The notes beneath the pieces were generated by a model. It made no database searches, was not told the origin of the DNA, and saw nothing but the letters and a program-made list of their open reading frames with translations. This document shows, piece after piece, positions 63,422-64,000 of a DNA stretch of 64,000 nucleotides. The stretch covers positions 62,001 through 126,000 of the forward strand of contig CAWKFA010000016.1 in NCBI GenBank assembly GCA_963848825.1, given 5' to 3'. Positions within the stretch are counted from its first letter, which is position 1. Each line of letters starts with the position of its first letter. This DNA comes from CAVVSQ01 sp963848825 (GTDB taxonomy: Bacteria > Planctomycetota > Planctomycetia > Gemmatales > Gemmataceae). Both the position numbers and the translations under genes were made by a program.

Positions 63422-64000
63422 ATGGCCAGAATTGGATTTCTTTGTGTCGTCGGATTACTTGGCGGCCTCACAACACTGGCGGCCACGGCACAGGAAGCAC
63501 GCACCGGCAAGGAGGTGCCCACTTTATTTATCATCGGCGATTCCACGGTGCGCAATAACACCAAGGGACAGGTCGGCTGGGGTGATCCCATCGCCAAGTT
63601 CTTTGATAGCGCCAAGGTGAAAGTGCAAAACCGGGCGCTCGGCGGCCGTAGTAGTCGGACCTTTCAAACGGAGGGCCTGTGGGACAAGGTGCTGGCGAAC
63701 ATGCGCGGGCGATTTCGTGCTCATGCAGTTTGGCCATAACGACGGCGGCCCGCTCGATTCGGGACGGGGGCGCGCCTCGCTCAAGGGAACCGGCGAAGAA
63801 ACGCAAGAAGTGACGGACGCCAAAACGGGCAAGAAAGTGCTCGTGCATACCTATGGCTGGTACATGCGCAAATATGTGGCGGACGCGCGGGCCAAGGGCG
63901 CCACCGCCGTCGTGCTGTCTCCGATCCCGCGGAACATCTGGAAGAACGACAGGGTCGAGCGGGCGTCGAATAATTATGGCAAATGGGCGGCCGAGGCAGC
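63422..64000 (+). CDS. SGNH hydrolase, rhamnogalacturonan acetylesterase type (partial, frameshifted)
   Basis: ATG 63422 with GAGGGA upstream and a signal peptide (FLCVVGLLGGLTTLAATAQ). Block I GDSTV with the catalytic Ser (LFIIGDSTVRNN), block II NRALGGRSSRTFQ, and block III GDFVLMQFGHNDGG after a shift near 63705; then YGWYMRKYVADARAKGATAV. This matches carbohydrate esterase family 12, which removes acetyl groups from pectic polymers. The gene continues past the window end, where the Asp-x-x-His block should lie. Confidence 0.82.

Noticed and set aside
1..64000. tRNA, rRNA, riboswitch (including glycine riboswitch before gcvT)
   Set aside because: I looked at the intergenic regions, including 1172-1260 before gcvT, and saw no cloverleaf or tandem glycine-aptamer pattern; the space before gcvT is also too short.

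Overview
The window reads as chromosomal DNA from a planctomycete of the Gemmata type (Gemmataceae). Evidence: a huge secreted protein with an N-terminal 'LETRALLS' signature and C-terminal dockerin-like and cohesin-like segments, several lipoproteins and Cys-rich secreted proteins, moderately high GC, and an expanded uncharacterised family (starts MTE.EWL.C.DP, ends RGCW.VDL.LGKE) that I know from memory only in Gemmata relatives.

Layout. 1-6.5 kb: end of the GTPase gene der, then the glycine cleavage cluster gcvT-gcvH-gcvPA-gcvPB with a lipoate/octanoate transferase. 6.6-9.5 kb: Cys-rich secreted protein, transglutaminase-like protein, lipoprotein. 9.6-11.1 kb: a REP-associated tyrosine transposase and an Imm5-like gene set among matching palindromes. 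11-18.7 kb: a YihY membrane protein and a minus-strand signalling operon (multi-PAS histidine kinase, LOV-type histidine kinase, receiver-PP2C phosphatase). 19-24.9 kb: DUF3500 protein, small membrane proteins, a secreted seven-bladed WD40 protein and hypotheticals.

24.9-37.8 kb is the most striking part: 13 near full-length copies plus two fragments of one uncharacterised family, in two head-to-tail blocks on the minus strand. Every junction has a 3-4 nt stop-to-start gap, and the ribosome binding site of each copy is formed by the last codons (Lys-Glu-stop) of the copy before it. Both blocks follow the same promoter-like sequence (.AGACA, 17 nt, TAAACT). Between the blocks lie a VOC protein, an AlkB remnant, an EEP nuclease and a protein coupled to the second block.

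38-55 kb: O-methyltransferase, MFS transporter, rpsR, metallophosphoesterase, a PAS-GAF-receiver sensor, squalene-cyclase-like repeat protein, a HEPN-motif gene pair, NYN-OST-HTH protein and large secreted proteins. 55.3-59.6 kb is a graveyard of toxin-antitoxin genes (HigBA-like pair, AbiEi remnant, VapB-like antitoxin with its toxin cut off) ending in an IS4-family insertion that sits in a palindromic repeat with a 10-bp target duplication. 59.6-64 kb: the dockerin protein and the start of a rhamnogalacturonan-acetylesterase-type SGNH hydrolase.

Caution: about 30 genes, including housekeeping ones (der, gcvPB), carry single-base frameshifts, mostly a missing base in a short homopolymer. This looks more like sequencing or assembly error than biology, so coordinates of such genes are given for the whole reconstructed gene.
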